Assembly (NCBI GenBank): GCA_041890515.1
Contig: JASDWX010000059.1
Span: forward strand, 7,851-71,850
DNA length: 64,000 nt
Direction: 5' to 3'
Source: Colwellia_A sp041890515
GTDB lineage: Bacteria > Pseudomonadota > Gammaproteobacteria > Enterobacterales > Alteromonadaceae
Below are positions 9,232 through 18,563 of the stretch, piece by piece. A model generated the notes under the pieces. That model did no database searches. It saw nothing but the letters and a program-made list of their open reading frames with translations, and was not told the DNA's origin. The translations under genes and the position numbers were made by a program. Within the stretch, counting starts at the first letter, position 1, and the number at the start of each line of letters is the position of its first letter.

Positions 9232-9717
9232 CTATTCAATGTATAACGGCTCAGGCGACAAAATAATACCGGTATTGTCAGCATAGATATGATCTTCAGG
9301 CAAAAACGTGACACCAGCAAAATTTATTGCTAAATCACTTTCACCAATATCTTGATCGTTAGCACCGACTGGAATCGACACGAGGCATTGTATACCTAAA
9401 TCAAGAGTTTCCAATGCATCAACGTCGCGCACACTGCCATAACAAATAATGCCTTCCCAATCATTTTTAGTTGCCTCTTCTGCTATTGATAAATCAATCA
9501 ATGCTCTACGCGTTGAACCACCGCCATCAATAACGAGTACTTTTCCTTTTCCATTTTTTTCTACAATTTTTTGTATTAACCCATTACTCTCAAAGCACTT
9601 TATAGTGACAACTTGACCTCCAAAAGAGTTTCGGCCACCATAATTACAAAAAATCGGATCAACCACATCAATTAAGTCAGCATAAATATTACAAAGTTCA
9701 GAGGTATTGTATTCCAT
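9232..9717 (-). CDS. rraA: Ribonuclease E activity regulator RraA
   Basis: A 161-residue protein matching RraA across its length: an N-terminal TSELCNIYADLIDVVDP, the central GKGKVLVIDGGGSTRRALI and YGSVRDVDALETLDLGI. RraA binds the C-terminal scaffold of RNase E and dampens RNA decay. The fold is shared with HMG/CHA aldolases and methyltransferase-like proteins, but the length and TSELCD-type start favour RraA proper. It converges with the upstream EAL gene and is divergent from the GGDEF-EAL gene at 9904. Confidence 0.93.
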   Translation of the reverse strand: MEYNTSELCNIYADLIDVVDPIFCNYGGRNSFGGQVVTIKCFESNGLIQKIVEKNGKGKVLVIDGGGSTRRALIDLSIAEEATKNDWEGIICYGSVRDVDALETLDLGIQCLVSIPVGANDQDIGESDLAINFAGVTFLPEDHIYADNTGIILSPEPLYIE

Positions 9718-9903
9718 TTTTTTACCTTTAATTTATACGTTGAGACCTAGTATAACTAGATGGGGCATAGGAACAACTGTTGTGTGAAATCTATTCAGTT
9801 GTAAAATAATATTATAAAAGTAAATAATAAGAGTGACTGACTTGTATTGCTTCGAAAAAGAATATTTAATGGTTAATTATTAACGAATAGAGAATATAAC
9901 ATA

Positions 9904-11904
9904 ATGGGTGAAAAAGACTTTTACCATAGTTTATTATTTTCTGTTGAAGCGATTGTCTTTGGTTTACTTGCCGCACTTCTCTTGATGTATTATCGAGGTT
10001 TAGGACGACAGTATGTAAAATACTGGATGTTAAGTTTACTATCTTTAAGTGTTCATCAATTATCTCTTGCCATCGAAACCCAAGTAACAAACCTCAGTGT
10101 TATCTCATTAGAAAAAGTTATTCTTGCGTGTTTTATTCAACTGAGCCTATATTTTCATCTAACCGCACTTTTGCTCGGTATCTATAGCGCAGTTTCTAGT
10201 AAAAATATCCCTAAAATAATTAAAAGCTCAGTTTTTATATTTAGCACTATTCTTGGGCTAGTAGCGACATCGCTTTATGGGTTTGAAGTTAATGAAGTGT
10301 ATAACCGCTTTTATTTACGAGAAAGTTTACCTGCATTTGTGATGGGGTGTGGCTTATTGTTAATGGCACTTTATCTTTATAACTCATCAATAAAATATTT
10401 CTCTACCCGTGTTTTTATTTTCTATAGTATTTTTATGGGCTTAAGGTACACCTTGTATTCCTTTCTTTCTATTGTATTGATTCATGAACATTGGTTTAGA
10501 GAATTAACCGAAGTCCTCATTTATTTTGATATGGGGGCTTACACTTTATTAGCTTTTTCTATGTTTATTTGGATGCAAGGAGCAGAGCGTAATATTGCTA
10601 TTTCAGCCATGAATAAAGCTCAATATTTAGGTAAGCATGACTCATTAACCGGCGCACTCAATCGACAACAAGTGATGGAAAAACTCCCTTTAATTATAGA
10701 GGAGACAGAAAGGACCAAACAAAACTTAGTTATTTTTTTATTAGATATTAAGCGATTTAAGTTTGTAAACGACACTTATGGCCTCAAGGTTGGAGACGCA
10801 ATTTTAGGTGAAATAGCCAGTCGATTAGATGAAAGTATTTTCTTGCCAAAAGTAATTGGACGATTAAGTGGCGACTCTTTTGTTTTTGTTATTGATAGCG
10901 CAGATGATAAGCAGCAAAGTGCTGCGATAGAACATTTACACGGTTTGATAAATCGACCCTATTATATCAAGCAGCATAAAGTGTTATTGCAATGTTCTAT
11001 AGGATATTGCTTATACCCTCAAGACGCTAAATTAGCAGAAGATTTATTGCAAAAAGCTAATTTGGCACTCGCTCAAGCTGAAAGCCAAAATGTAGCGACA
11101 GTTAAATATAAAACAGGTATGCAAGCATATGGCCGAAGGTTACTGGCGATGGAAAAAGAAATGCGTAATGGATTCGAAAAAAATGAGTTTATCTTATATT
11201 ATCAGCCTCAACTGAATTTATTTAATAATAGAATAGAGGGCTTTGAGGCACTGGTCCGTTGGCAACATCCTAAACGTGGATTATTACAGCCTGCAGATTT
11301 TTTGCCTGACATCGAATCCCTGAATTTATTAAGCGAACTTGATAGTTACGTATTGGAAAAAGCATGTCAGGGGGTTGCTCGTTGGTATAAGCAATATAAC
11401 CGTCGAGTTACGGTGGCTGTTAATCTTACCGCGGTAGAATTTCAAGACCCTAAACTGATTGAAAATATTCAAGCACTTCTTTATAAGTATCAAATCCCCC
11501 CACGATGTTTAGATCTCGAAATTACTGAAAACGTTGTTATAACCGAAATGGCAACGGCGATGAATACGATAGTTATTTTACAAAATATGGGCATAAAAGT
11601 ATCTATCGATGATTTTGGTACGGGCTACTCTTCATTAGCCTACCTACGAAGATTGCCTATTGATAAAATCAAAATCGATAAAAGTTTTATTGACGAAGTG
11701 GCAAGTAATGATTCCGATTTCACTATTGTTAAGTCGATGGTCGAGCTTTCTCATGGATTAGGGAAGCGAGTTTTAGCTGAAGGTGTTGAAACAGAAGAAC
11801 AATTACGCTTATTACGTAATATTGGTTGTGATGTGGTTCAAGGCTATTACGTGAGTAAACCCATTCCAGAAAATGATTTAAAAAAATATTTTATCCGCAC
11901 ATAA
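9904..11904 (+). CDS. Membrane GGDEF-EAL protein, probable cyclic di-GMP phosphodiesterase
   Basis: A 666-residue protein. About seven membrane helices occupy residues 8-225, followed by GGDEF (about 240-400) and EAL (about 415-660). The EAL domain is canonical: FEALVRW (448-450 EAL), LEITEN (Glu539, Glu542), DDFGTGYSS (569-577) and KRVLAEGVET, so phosphodiesterase activity is expected. The GGDEF signature is altered to SGDSF (322-326) while HDSLTGALNR and DIKRFKFVND remain, so cyclase activity is doubtful and a GTP-sensing role is possible. The ATG at 9904 is preceded by an AT-rich leader without a strong ribosome site. It is a single gene. Confidence 0.9.
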   Translation: MGEKDFYHSLLFSVEAIVFGLLAALLLMYYRGLGRQYVKYWMLSLLSLSVHQLSLAIETQVTNLSVISLEKVILACFIQLSLYFHLTALLLGIYSAVSSKNIPKIIKSSVFIFSTILGLVATSLYGFEVNEVYNRFYLRESLPAFVMGCGLLLMALYLYNSSIKYFSTRVFIFYSIFMGLRYTLYSFLSIVLIHEHWFRELTEVLIYFDMGAYTLLAFSMFIWMQGAERNIAISAMNKAQYLGKHDSLTGALNRQQVMEKLPLIIEETERTKQNLVIFLLDIKRFKFVNDTYGLKVGDAILGEIASRLDESIFLPKVIGRLSGDSFVFVIDSADDKQQSAAIEHLHGLINRPYYIKQHKVLLQCSIGYCLYPQDAKLAEDLLQKANLALAQAESQNVATVKYKTGMQAYGRRLLAMEKEMRNGFEKNEFILYYQPQLNLFNNRIEGFEALVRWQHPKRGLLQPADFLPDIESLNLLSELDSYVLEKACQGVARWYKQYNRRVTVAVNLTAVEFQDPKLIENIQALLYKYQIPPRCLDLEITENVVITEMATAMNTIVILQNMGIKVSIDDFGTGYSSLAYLRRLPIDKIKIDKSFIDEVASNDSDFTIVKSMVELSHGLGKRVLAEGVETEEQLRLLRNIGCDVVQGYYVSKPIPENDLKKYFIRT

Positions 11905-11993
11905 ATCTTATAACACCTTGTGAATAATGTTACATAAATCAATCAAATTTTAATTTCTTTTACGACCTCTTCTATGTTGTTCAAGTACAACTG

Positions 11994-12538
11994 ATGTCAA
12001 ATACAGCGATAATTTTTTGCTATGATCTTTATGTTCGTTTTACTAAGTTCTTCTGTCAGTTCATTACAAGATGATGTAGGTATGATAAGCAATATTGGTG
12101 ATATAGAATCTGATATTTTAGAGCTAAAAAGAAATTAAAAATATTTTTTGCTCGTAAGGATCTCAAGTATTTAGATAAAAATAATTCAGGTAAAAACACA
12201 CGTCAATACCTTGCACGTGGAGTTGTTAAGCATAATACTGAAACGATAGAAATAATATAATTAACTAAGGTACTGATAGATTATAACAAACACGTTAATG
12301 CTTTAGTTGAAGCACAAGAACGAATCGGTTTACACCACAAGATGATTTGTACGGTGAATGACGATCAGCAATTCAAGAGTAAAGTACGGTGGCATCATAA
12401 GTTAATAAGCATGTGGTTGAGATTAGAGATGTAGCTGAGCAAGCAGGGCAAATATCCCATCAAAATGCGCAAATGAGTGAAAAGTTATCTCAACAAGCGG
12501 GTGTATTGAATAATGAAGTAAGCCGCTTTAAAGTGTAA
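11994..12538 (+). pseudogene. Decayed methyl-accepting chemotaxis protein (chemoreceptor)
   Basis: The stretch after the GGDEF-EAL gene decodes into chemoreceptor pieces in different frames. An N-terminal piece (FVLLSSSVSSLQDDVGMISN, then IGDIESDILELKRN) is followed after a frameshift by FARKDLKYLDKNNSG. The periplasmic helical segment LIDYNKHVNALVEAQERIG is recognisable, then HHKLISM after another shift. The fragment ends with the typical receptor C-terminus (SEKLSQQAGVLNNEVSRFKV, stop at 12536-12538). The HAMP and signalling hairpin that should lie between are missing, so there is a large internal deletion plus at least two frameshifts. Ligand specificity cannot be read. Confidence 0.75.
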
Positions 12539-12604
12539 AATTCTACTTTCTCTTGATTATATAGCGCATCGTATTTTCAAGAGAAGTCTTTATATAAAAT
12601 AGTT

Positions 12605-12970
12605 CTATTTTACTTTGACAAAGTTAATTGACGATTCTCTATTTTGACTACTGGTTAAACTGGCACAATATTGTTGCCAATTTATTTCGTGATTTTCATA
12701 TAAATGTATAAATATTTCATCTGTAAATATTGCACTATGTTTATCATCGAATACAAGGCGGTGACCATATTTCCCAAGTGGTTCAATATGCAATAACTGA
12801 ATGTTTTTTTTATGAAAAACGTCGGGTGCTGCATTGCTTTTCTTAGGTTTTACTGCAGCAGGAGAGAATACTCTTAAGTATTCAAAATCAAAATTAAGCT
12901 GAAGGTTATTATCAAAATTAAGCGTAAATTTTTTTTGTTTACTATTGATAGAAAACTGGATAATACTCAT
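12605..12970 (-). CDS. DUF971 family protein (gamma-butyrobetaine hydroxylase-like N-terminal domain)
   Basis: A 121-residue protein with the DUF971 pattern: LQLNFDFEYLRVFSPAA, then VQLL-type and LEPLGKYGHRL segments, and a C-terminal IFTDEIFIHLYENHEINWQQY. The fold is the small N-terminal domain of gamma-butyrobetaine hydroxylases, found as a stand-alone protein in many proteobacteria. Its place directly after hslVU is a conserved gammaproteobacterial arrangement, but its function is unknown. A terminator separates it from hslU, so it may be expressed by read-through or from its own start. Confidence 0.88.
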   Translation of the reverse strand: MSIIQFSINSKQKKFTLNFDNNLQLNFDFEYLRVFSPAAVKPKKSNAAPDVFHKKNIQLLHIEPLGKYGHRLVFDDKHSAIFTDEIFIHLYENHEINWQQYCASLTSSQNRESSINFVKVK

Positions 12971-12993
12971 TTATTTACTCAAGGGTAATGCAT

Positions 12994-13024
12994 GAAAAAA
13001 AGTAGGAGATTTCACTCCTACTTT
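12994..13024 (-). terminator. Terminator between hslU and the DUF971 gene
   Basis: A perfect 10-bp stem (AAAGTAGGAG at 12999-13008 with CTCCTACTTT at 13015-13024, loop of six). Read on the minus strand it is followed by a run of Ts. It lies 10 bases past the hslU stop, and the DUF971 start follows 24 bases later, so it may act as an attenuator. Confidence 0.75.
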
Positions 13025-13034
13025 CAATATTTGA

Positions 13035-14363
13035 CTAGAGAATGAAGCGGCTTAAATCTTCATTTTTGACCAGTTCAGAAATTTTATCATCTACGTAACT
13101 TTCATCAATAATAATAGCTTCGCCTGAACGCTTATCTGCATTGAATGATAAGTCTTCAATCAGACGTTCCATCATGGTATGTAAGCGTCTAGCTCCAATA
13201 TTTTCAGTAGTTTCATTTACTTGCCATGCAGCATTCGCTAAAGCTTGAATACCATCTTCACTAAATGAAACTTGAACACCTTCTGTTGCTAATAAAGCGA
13301 TATATTGTTCAGTTAATGATGCGTTTGGTTCTGTTAAAATTCTAACAAAGTCATTAGTTGTTAATGCTTGTAATTCTACACGGATCGGTAATCTACCTTG
13401 CAACTCAGGGATCAAATCAGAGGGTTTTGCCATTTGAAATGCGCCAGAAGCTATGAATAAAATATGGTCTGTTTTAATCATGCCATGCTTAGTGCTTACC
13501 GTTGAACCTTCAATAAGTGGTAACAAGTCTCGTTGCACACCTTCGCGAGAAACATCAGGTCCTGAGCTATCGCCACGTTTACAAATTTTGTCAATCTCAT
13601 CGATGAAAACTATGCCATTTTGCTCAACAGCATAAATTGCTTTTTCTTTGATATCTTCATTGTTAACAATTTTAGCAGCTTCTTCTTCCTGTAAGGCTTT
13701 GAACGCATCTTTAATTTTTAATTTACGTTTATTCGTTTTTTCATTAGACATACCTTGGAACATATTTTGCAGTTGAGATGTCATCTCTTCCATGCCTGGA
13801 GGTGCCATTATTTCAACACCCACTTGGCTTGCCGCTAAATCTAACTCTATTTCTTTGTCGTCTAGCTTACCTTCACGCAATTTTTTACGAAAAACTTGAC
13901 GAGTACTGCTGTTGTCAGCTGATTCATCGCTGCCAAATCCATCACGCGGTGGTGGTAATAAAACATCTAAAATACGTTCTTCAGCCGCTTCTTCAGCTAA
14001 ATGTTTAACACGAGACATTTCTTGCTCTTTGGTCATTTTTATTGCCATATCCGCTAAATCGCGAATAATGGTTTCAACTTCTTTACCCACATAACCCACT
14101 TCGGTAAATTTAGTGGCTTCAACTTTAATGAAAGGAGCGTTAGCAAGTTTGGCTAAACGACGTGCGATTTCTGTTTTACCTACACCGGTTGGACCAATCA
14201 TCAAAATATTTTTAGGGGTAACTTCAGTACGCAATTCTTCGTTTAATTGCATTCTGCGCCAGCGGTTTCTTAAGGCGATGGCAACTGCACGTTTTGCATC
14301 ACTTTGACCAATAATGTGGCTGTCCAGTTCACTGACTATTTCACGTGGTGTCATATTCGACAT
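13035..14363 (-). CDS. hslU: HslUV protease ATPase subunit HslU (ClpY)
   Basis: AAA+ unfoldase ring that feeds substrates to the HslV peptidase. Walker A is GPTGVGKTE (residues 57-65), Walker B lies in IVFIDEIDKI, and the sensor/arginine-finger region is TENIGARRLHTMMERL. The C-terminus ends DLSRFIL, the tail that docks into HslV and activates it. The 442 residues match the usual length. It lies 54 bases after hslV in one operon. Confidence 0.98.
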   Translation of the reverse strand: MSNMTPREIVSELDSHIIGQSDAKRAVAIALRNRWRRMQLNEELRTEVTPKNILMIGPTGVGKTEIARRLAKLANAPFIKVEATKFTEVGYVGKEVETIIRDLADMAIKMTKEQEMSRVKHLAEEAAEERILDVLLPPPRDGFGSDESADNSSTRQVFRKKLREGKLDDKEIELDLAASQVGVEIMAPPGMEEMTSQLQNMFQGMSNEKTNKRKLKIKDAFKALQEEEAAKIVNNEDIKEKAIYAVEQNGIVFIDEIDKICKRGDSSGPDVSREGVQRDLLPLIEGSTVSTKHGMIKTDHILFIASGAFQMAKPSDLIPELQGRLPIRVELQALTTNDFVRILTEPNASLTEQYIALLATEGVQVSFSEDGIQALANAAWQVNETTENIGARRLHTMMERLIEDLSFNADKRSGEAIIIDESYVDDKISELVKNEDLSRFIL

Positions 14364-14417
14364 GATAATTCCTTTAGCATTTAACTTATTTGATACATTA
14401 TAAAAGGGAGCAGGGTT

Positions 14418-14936
14418 TTAAAGCTCGTCAATCGTATGTTTATGATTGGTGAATACACAAATGTCGCCAGCGATTGTTAATGATTTTTCAACAATTTCTT
14501 TAGCGCTAAGTTCTGTATTTTCTAATAAAGCTGTGGCTGCAGATTGAGCAAAATTTCCACCGCTACCAATGGCTATTAAGTCATTTTCTGGTTGAACAAC
14601 ATCGCCATTACCGGTGATTATTAATGAGGCGGTTTCGTCGGCAACGGCAAGGAGAGCCTCAAGTTTACGTAATGCACGATCACTTCGCCAATCTTTGGCG
14701 AGTTCAACGGCGGCTTTAGTTAAGTGACCTTGATGCTGTTCAAGTTTACTCTCAAATCGCTCAAACAAAGTAAAAGCATCAGCGGTACCACCAGCAAATC
14801 CAGCAAGTACTTTGCCGTTGTACAAACGACGTACTTTGCGAGCATTGCCTTTCATTACAGTATTTCCAAGTGAAACTTGGCCATCACCACCAATAGCTAC
14901 CTTGCCATTACGTCTTACGCATACGATAGTAGTCAC
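14418..14936 (-). CDS. hslV: HslUV protease peptidase subunit HslV (ClpQ)
   Basis: Proteasome-like threonine peptidase in a double ring in the cytoplasm. After Met removal, Thr2 of MTTIVCVRRNGKVAIGGDGQ is the nucleophile. AGFAGGTADAFTLFERFESKL and the C-terminal sodium/propeptide-site region AIGSGGNFAQSAA are typical. At 172 residues it is the normal size. A heat-shock-like promoter lies 36-63 bases upstream. Confidence 0.98.
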   Translation of the reverse strand: MTTIVCVRRNGKVAIGGDGQVSLGNTVMKGNARKVRRLYNGKVLAGFAGGTADAFTLFERFESKLEQHQGHLTKAAVELAKDWRSDRALRKLEALLAVADETASLIITGNGDVVQPENDLIAIGSGGNFAQSAATALLENTELSAKEIVEKSLTIAGDICVFTNHKHTIDEL

Positions 14937-14971
14937 AATTAACCTTAATATTTATTTTATCTATGGAGAAT

Positions 14972-14999
14972 AGATAAGGCTAATTATGACTTTTTCAAG
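14972..14999 (-). promoter_or_regulatory. Sigma-32-like promoter of hslVU
   Basis: On the minus strand CTTGAAA (14993-14999) is followed after 13 bases by CCTTATCT (14972-14979). The heat-shock consensus is CTTGAAA, 11-16 bases, CCCCATNT, so the -35 is perfect and the -10 differs at two positions. hslVU is a heat-shock operon in E. coli, which supports the reading. Confidence 0.6.
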
Positions 15000-15023
15000 G
15001 AGAGAGCTCGATAAATATGGTTA

Positions 15024-15578
15024 TTATCGCCAAAGCCATATTTGACAGCTATTAACATTATTGCTTTTTAACTTATGTTTATCTTTTTCTGCTTCACGTT
15101 TACGCGCATATGGACCTAAAAATACTTTGTAATAAATACCTTTCTGACCCTTAGATTCACTGACCTGTGAGGTTAATCCTGTAAAAGCAATGGTCGCTTT
15201 TAAGACTTCAGCTTGTTTTTCTGTTCTAAAAGAGCCACATTGCATTTTATAGGGGCCTTTGTTTTTAACTTCGTATTTCCCCACTTCAACTTCTTTGCTT
15301 TTGAGGTTATCAACATAATCCCATTTTTCTTTTGGTGGTTCGGGTAATGTTTCTTCTTCAATATCTCGTGATGTTTCTTTCACTATTTTTGCTGGAGATA
15401 TTTGTGGCTGCTTATCTTTTATTGACCATAGGGCATAACTAAAGCCCCCAATTAATAAAATAAGTAAAAGTAAAACAAATTTGAATTTCAAAGTAAAAAT
15501 AGATTGAGGAGCTGCTTTCTTTTTATAAGGGCTCTTCTTTTTATTCTGTGCGCGGGAAACGTAATCTTGATGAGCCAT
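15024..15578 (-). CDS. ftsN: SPOR-domain cell division protein, FtsN-like
   Basis: With the ATG at 15578 the protein has 184 residues: a basic cytoplasmic start (MAHQDYVSRAQNKKKSPYKK), one membrane helix at about 28-48 (FVLLLLILLIGGFSYALW), a Glu/Pro-rich linker and a C-terminal SPOR domain (YKMQCGSFRTEKQAEVLKA... YYKVFLGPYARKREAEK) that binds denuded septal peptidoglycan. The frame extends 20 codons further upstream to 15638, but the family starts at the basic segment. The place between priA and hslVU is the usual one for ftsN in enterobacteria and relatives. It is shorter than E. coli FtsN (319), having a short linker. Confidence 0.88.
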   Translation of the reverse strand: MAHQDYVSRAQNKKKSPYKKKAAPQSIFTLKFKFVLLLLILLIGGFSYALWSIKDKQPQISPAKIVKETSRDIEEETLPEPPKEKWDYVDNLKSKEVEVGKYEVKNKGPYKMQCGSFRTEKQAEVLKATIAFTGLTSQVSESKGQKGIYYKVFLGPYARKREAEKDKHKLKSNNVNSCQIWLWR

Positions 15579-15682
15579 GAAAAAGTAATATATCGGTAAA
15601 AGTCCGCTAATTCTAACGAACTGATGAAAAAATAACACTAGTTTAAATAGGAAAATTGTAACGATTGAATAATTATTGGAAA

Positions 15683-17899
15683 TTACCAGCTTAAATCAAG
15701 GGGATCTATATCGACAGTCCAGCGTACTTTTTTCTGCCATTCATTGTTAGAAATAGTGTGAATCAGCTGATGAACCGCCATATGAAGCTCTTTACGTGAT
15801 TTAGCTTGAACAATTAAGTGATAGCGATACTTCCCCGCTTTTTTCTCCATTGCCGCTGGAACGGGGCCTGCAAATTGACAACCTTCAAAAGAAACTTCAG
15901 CTAATGACCTCAGAAATTTTTCAGGATAAGAAGGGTAATTTGCTTCCGCACGAAAAAGAGCTTGGTAACTAAATGGTGGTAATAATGCTTGCTTGCGCTC
16001 TGTTAATGCATACTTTGCAAAATGGGGATAACCATTGTTCACTAAATCTTGTAATAGTGGGTGCTCTGGAAAGTTGGTTTGTACCATGACTTTTCCGGGC
16101 TTACTTTCACGACCTGCACGGCCAGCCACTTGCACCAACAACTGCGCCATGTGTTCAGCGGCACGAAAATCAAAGCTAAAAAGAGCGCCATCAACATCTA
16201 AAACAGCGACTAGTGTCACATCAGGAAAGTGGTGACCTTTTGCTAACATTTGGGTGCCAATAAGCAATTGATGCTTTTTCTCAGTAACTTCTTGTAATAA
16301 CTTAGCGAGTTCACCTTTTTTACGGGTACTGTCACGGTCAACTCTAACGGTACTGTAGCCTTCAAACAATTCGCTAATATGTTGTTCTAATTGTTCTGTC
16401 CCTTGTCCGATCGGTTTAATACGGACACTACCACAACTTGGGCACTGATAAGGAATATGCTTTTGGCTGCTACAGTGATGACAAATTAATAATTTTTGAC
16501 CTTGGTGTAAAGTATAAGATTTATTGCAACGCTGACAATCGGCTACCCAATGACATTCTTGACAATTAATGGCTGGCGCATAACCTCGGCGATTGAGAAA
16601 TATCAATACCTGTTCACCACGTTTAAGCGTATTTTCAATCGCTTTTTTCAAGGTGCCTGATAAACCATGTTCCATTTGCTGCTGAGCAACATCAATAAGC
16701 ATGATTGGAGATTCTGTGCTTTGACCGGGCCTTTTTGTTAATTGATGATATTGATATTTACCCGATAACGCATTTTGAAGGGTTTCAAGACTGGGGGTCG
16801 CACTACCAAGCACAATAGGTATATTTAACTGACCCGCACGTAAAATAGCAATGTCTCGCGCATTATAGCGAAAACTGTCTTGTTGTTTAAAAGAACCGTC
16901 GTGCTCTTCATCGACAATAATTAACCCTAAATGATGTAACGGAGAGAAAACAGCTGAGCGAGTACCAATGATTATTGCTGCAGTTCCGCGTTGTGCCGCC
17001 AGCCAAGTTTGTAAACGCTCTTTGTCGTTTAAGCCCGAATGGTGTAAGCAAATGGGTAAATTAAAGCGTTGCTCAAATCTACTGAGCATTTGTGGTGTTA
17101 AACCAATTTCCGGTACTAACACAAGTACTTGTTTACTCGCCGCTAAGGTTTTTTCCATTGCTTGTAAGTAAACTTCTGTTTTACCACTACCTGTGATCCC
17201 ATCAACTAAGTGACAGGAAAATTGATCAAAGGATGCTTTGACGGCTGAAACAATCACCGCTTGTTCAACGGTTAAAGTTAGCTTTTCATTGTCGGCTAAA
17301 GCTTCTTCGTGATAGACAAAGGGTGTAGACTTCTGAGATTTTTCTTCAACCAATGTCTTTTTCTCAAGAACGTTTAATTGAAGCTTAGTAAAACCTAGTG
17401 TACGAATTTCCGCCCAAGTGATCCCCTGGTGAGCTTTGATCAGAGCATATAAGGCTGCTTGCTTTGGTGCACGTTTTGTTATTTTTTCAAGTGCAACGGT
17501 TTCTGCTTTTTCTTGCTCAAATTGTTGGCAATGCCAAGTCGTCGCCAACTCGATATTTGGTTGCTCTACTTGACGAAGCAATACCGGAAGAGCGAGTTGT
17601 AATACGTCCCCTATAGGATGATGATAATAATTCGCACAGCGCTGTAAAAAGGTTAGTAATGAAGGGGAGAAACTAAATTTGTCATTCACTAAACTAATAA
17701 TAGGCTTTAGTTTTTTATCTTCAATATCACATGTCGTGCTGGTACTTATAATAATGCCAATAACTTGTCGATGACTGAAAGGTACGATTACACGCGCACC
17801 GATGTGAATATCTTCATCATTGATCGTTTGAGGAATAATATACGTAAATAGCTGACGCATGGGCACAGGAATAGCGACTTGAATATAACTCACCTGCAT
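15683..17899 (-). CDS. priA: Primosomal protein N' (replication restart helicase PriA)
   Basis: 3'-5' superfamily 2 helicase that reloads DnaB at stalled forks. With the ATG at 17899 the protein has 738 residues and begins with the 3'-OH-binding domain (MQVSYIQVAIPVPMRQLFTY). Walker A is GITGSGKTEVYL, followed by the DEEH box (LIIVDEEHDGSFKQ), then paired zinc-binding cysteines (CQECHWVADCQRC ... CHHC ... CPSC) and the helicase motifs LIGTQMLAKGHHFPDVT and QVAGRAGR. An upstream extension to 17959 is open but not family-like. It is divergent from rpmE. Confidence 0.97.
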   Translation of the reverse strand: MQVSYIQVAIPVPMRQLFTYIIPQTINDEDIHIGARVIVPFSHRQVIGIIISTSTTCDIEDKKLKPIISLVNDKFSFSPSLLTFLQRCANYYHHPIGDVLQLALPVLLRQVEQPNIELATTWHCQQFEQEKAETVALEKITKRAPKQAALYALIKAHQGITWAEIRTLGFTKLQLNVLEKKTLVEEKSQKSTPFVYHEEALADNEKLTLTVEQAVIVSAVKASFDQFSCHLVDGITGSGKTEVYLQAMEKTLAASKQVLVLVPEIGLTPQMLSRFEQRFNLPICLHHSGLNDKERLQTWLAAQRGTAAIIIGTRSAVFSPLHHLGLIIVDEEHDGSFKQQDSFRYNARDIAILRAGQLNIPIVLGSATPSLETLQNALSGKYQYHQLTKRPGQSTESPIMLIDVAQQQMEHGLSGTLKKAIENTLKRGEQVLIFLNRRGYAPAINCQECHWVADCQRCNKSYTLHQGQKLLICHHCSSQKHIPYQCPSCGSVRIKPIGQGTEQLEQHISELFEGYSTVRVDRDSTRKKGELAKLLQEVTEKKHQLLIGTQMLAKGHHFPDVTLVAVLDVDGALFSFDFRAAEHMAQLLVQVAGRAGRESKPGKVMVQTNFPEHPLLQDLVNNGYPHFAKYALTERKQALLPPFSYQALFRAEANYPSYPEKFLRSLAEVSFEGCQFAGPVPAAMEKKAGKYRYHLIVQAKSRKELHMAVHQLIHTISNNEWQKKVRWTVDIDPLDLSW

Positions 17900-18152
17900 A
17901 GAGAACACTTTATTGACAATAATTATGCTTATTCTGCCGATTTGTCGGTAATATGCCAAGAACGATTTTGAACAAAGTTACCTTTAATGCTCGTTATAAG
18001 TAAATTGTTCATTTTTTAGCAATTACTTCCATTCCGCTATTGCTAAGCAAGGGGCGATCTATTAAAATTCGCCTCCATTATTTTAACTCGTATGGTGCTT
18101 GGCAGCAATAATGACTGACTAAGTGGCGATACGGCCTTATACAGAGGTTTCT

Positions 18153-18365
18153 ATGAAAGACGGTATTCATCCTAATTACGTTGAGTTTAAAGCAACATGT
18201 TCTTGCGGTAACATCATTGTAACGCGTTCTACAGCGAAAAAAGATATTCACTTAGACGTATGTTCAGCATGTCACCCATTTTACACTGGTAAGCAGAAAG
18301 CTGCTGAGACCGGTGGTCGTGTTGATAAATTCAACAAACGTTTTGGTGCTCTTAGCAGCAAGTAA
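18153..18365 (+). CDS. rpmE: 50S ribosomal protein L31 (zinc-binding type)
   Basis: A 70-residue protein beginning MKDGIHPNYVEFKATCSCGN. Cys16, Cys18, Cys37 and Cys40 form the zinc site of the C+ type of L31. The ATG at 18153 follows AGAGGT and gives the standard start; ten extra upstream codons are open but not conserved. Divergence from priA is the usual arrangement in this group. A zur gene sits elsewhere in the window (27171), but no Zur box was recognised here. Confidence 0.97.
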   Translation: MKDGIHPNYVEFKATCSCGNIIVTRSTAKKDIHLDVCSACHPFYTGKQKAAETGGRVDKFNKRFGALSSK

Positions 18366-18390
18366 TTTTGCGCTAAAATCAGAATGTGTA

Positions 18391-18415
18391 GAAAGCGTCG
18401 TAAGACGCTTTTTTT
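18391..18415 (+). terminator. Rho-independent terminator after rpmE
   Basis: Stem AAGCGTC (18393-18399) with GACGCTT (18404-18410), loop GTAA, running into seven Ts. It ends the rpmE transcript. Confidence 0.85.
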
Positions 18416-18563
18416 ATGTCTGAAAATTAAGTGTAGTGCTGAGAAATAACGTGATGTGTTTATGTGAGCGCAAATAAAAGTAAATTTATTTATCTTTTCT
18501 TTAAACCCTTTTCTTAGATCCTGTATCTTACCTTATAACAACACCATTACTGAGAGTTAACCT

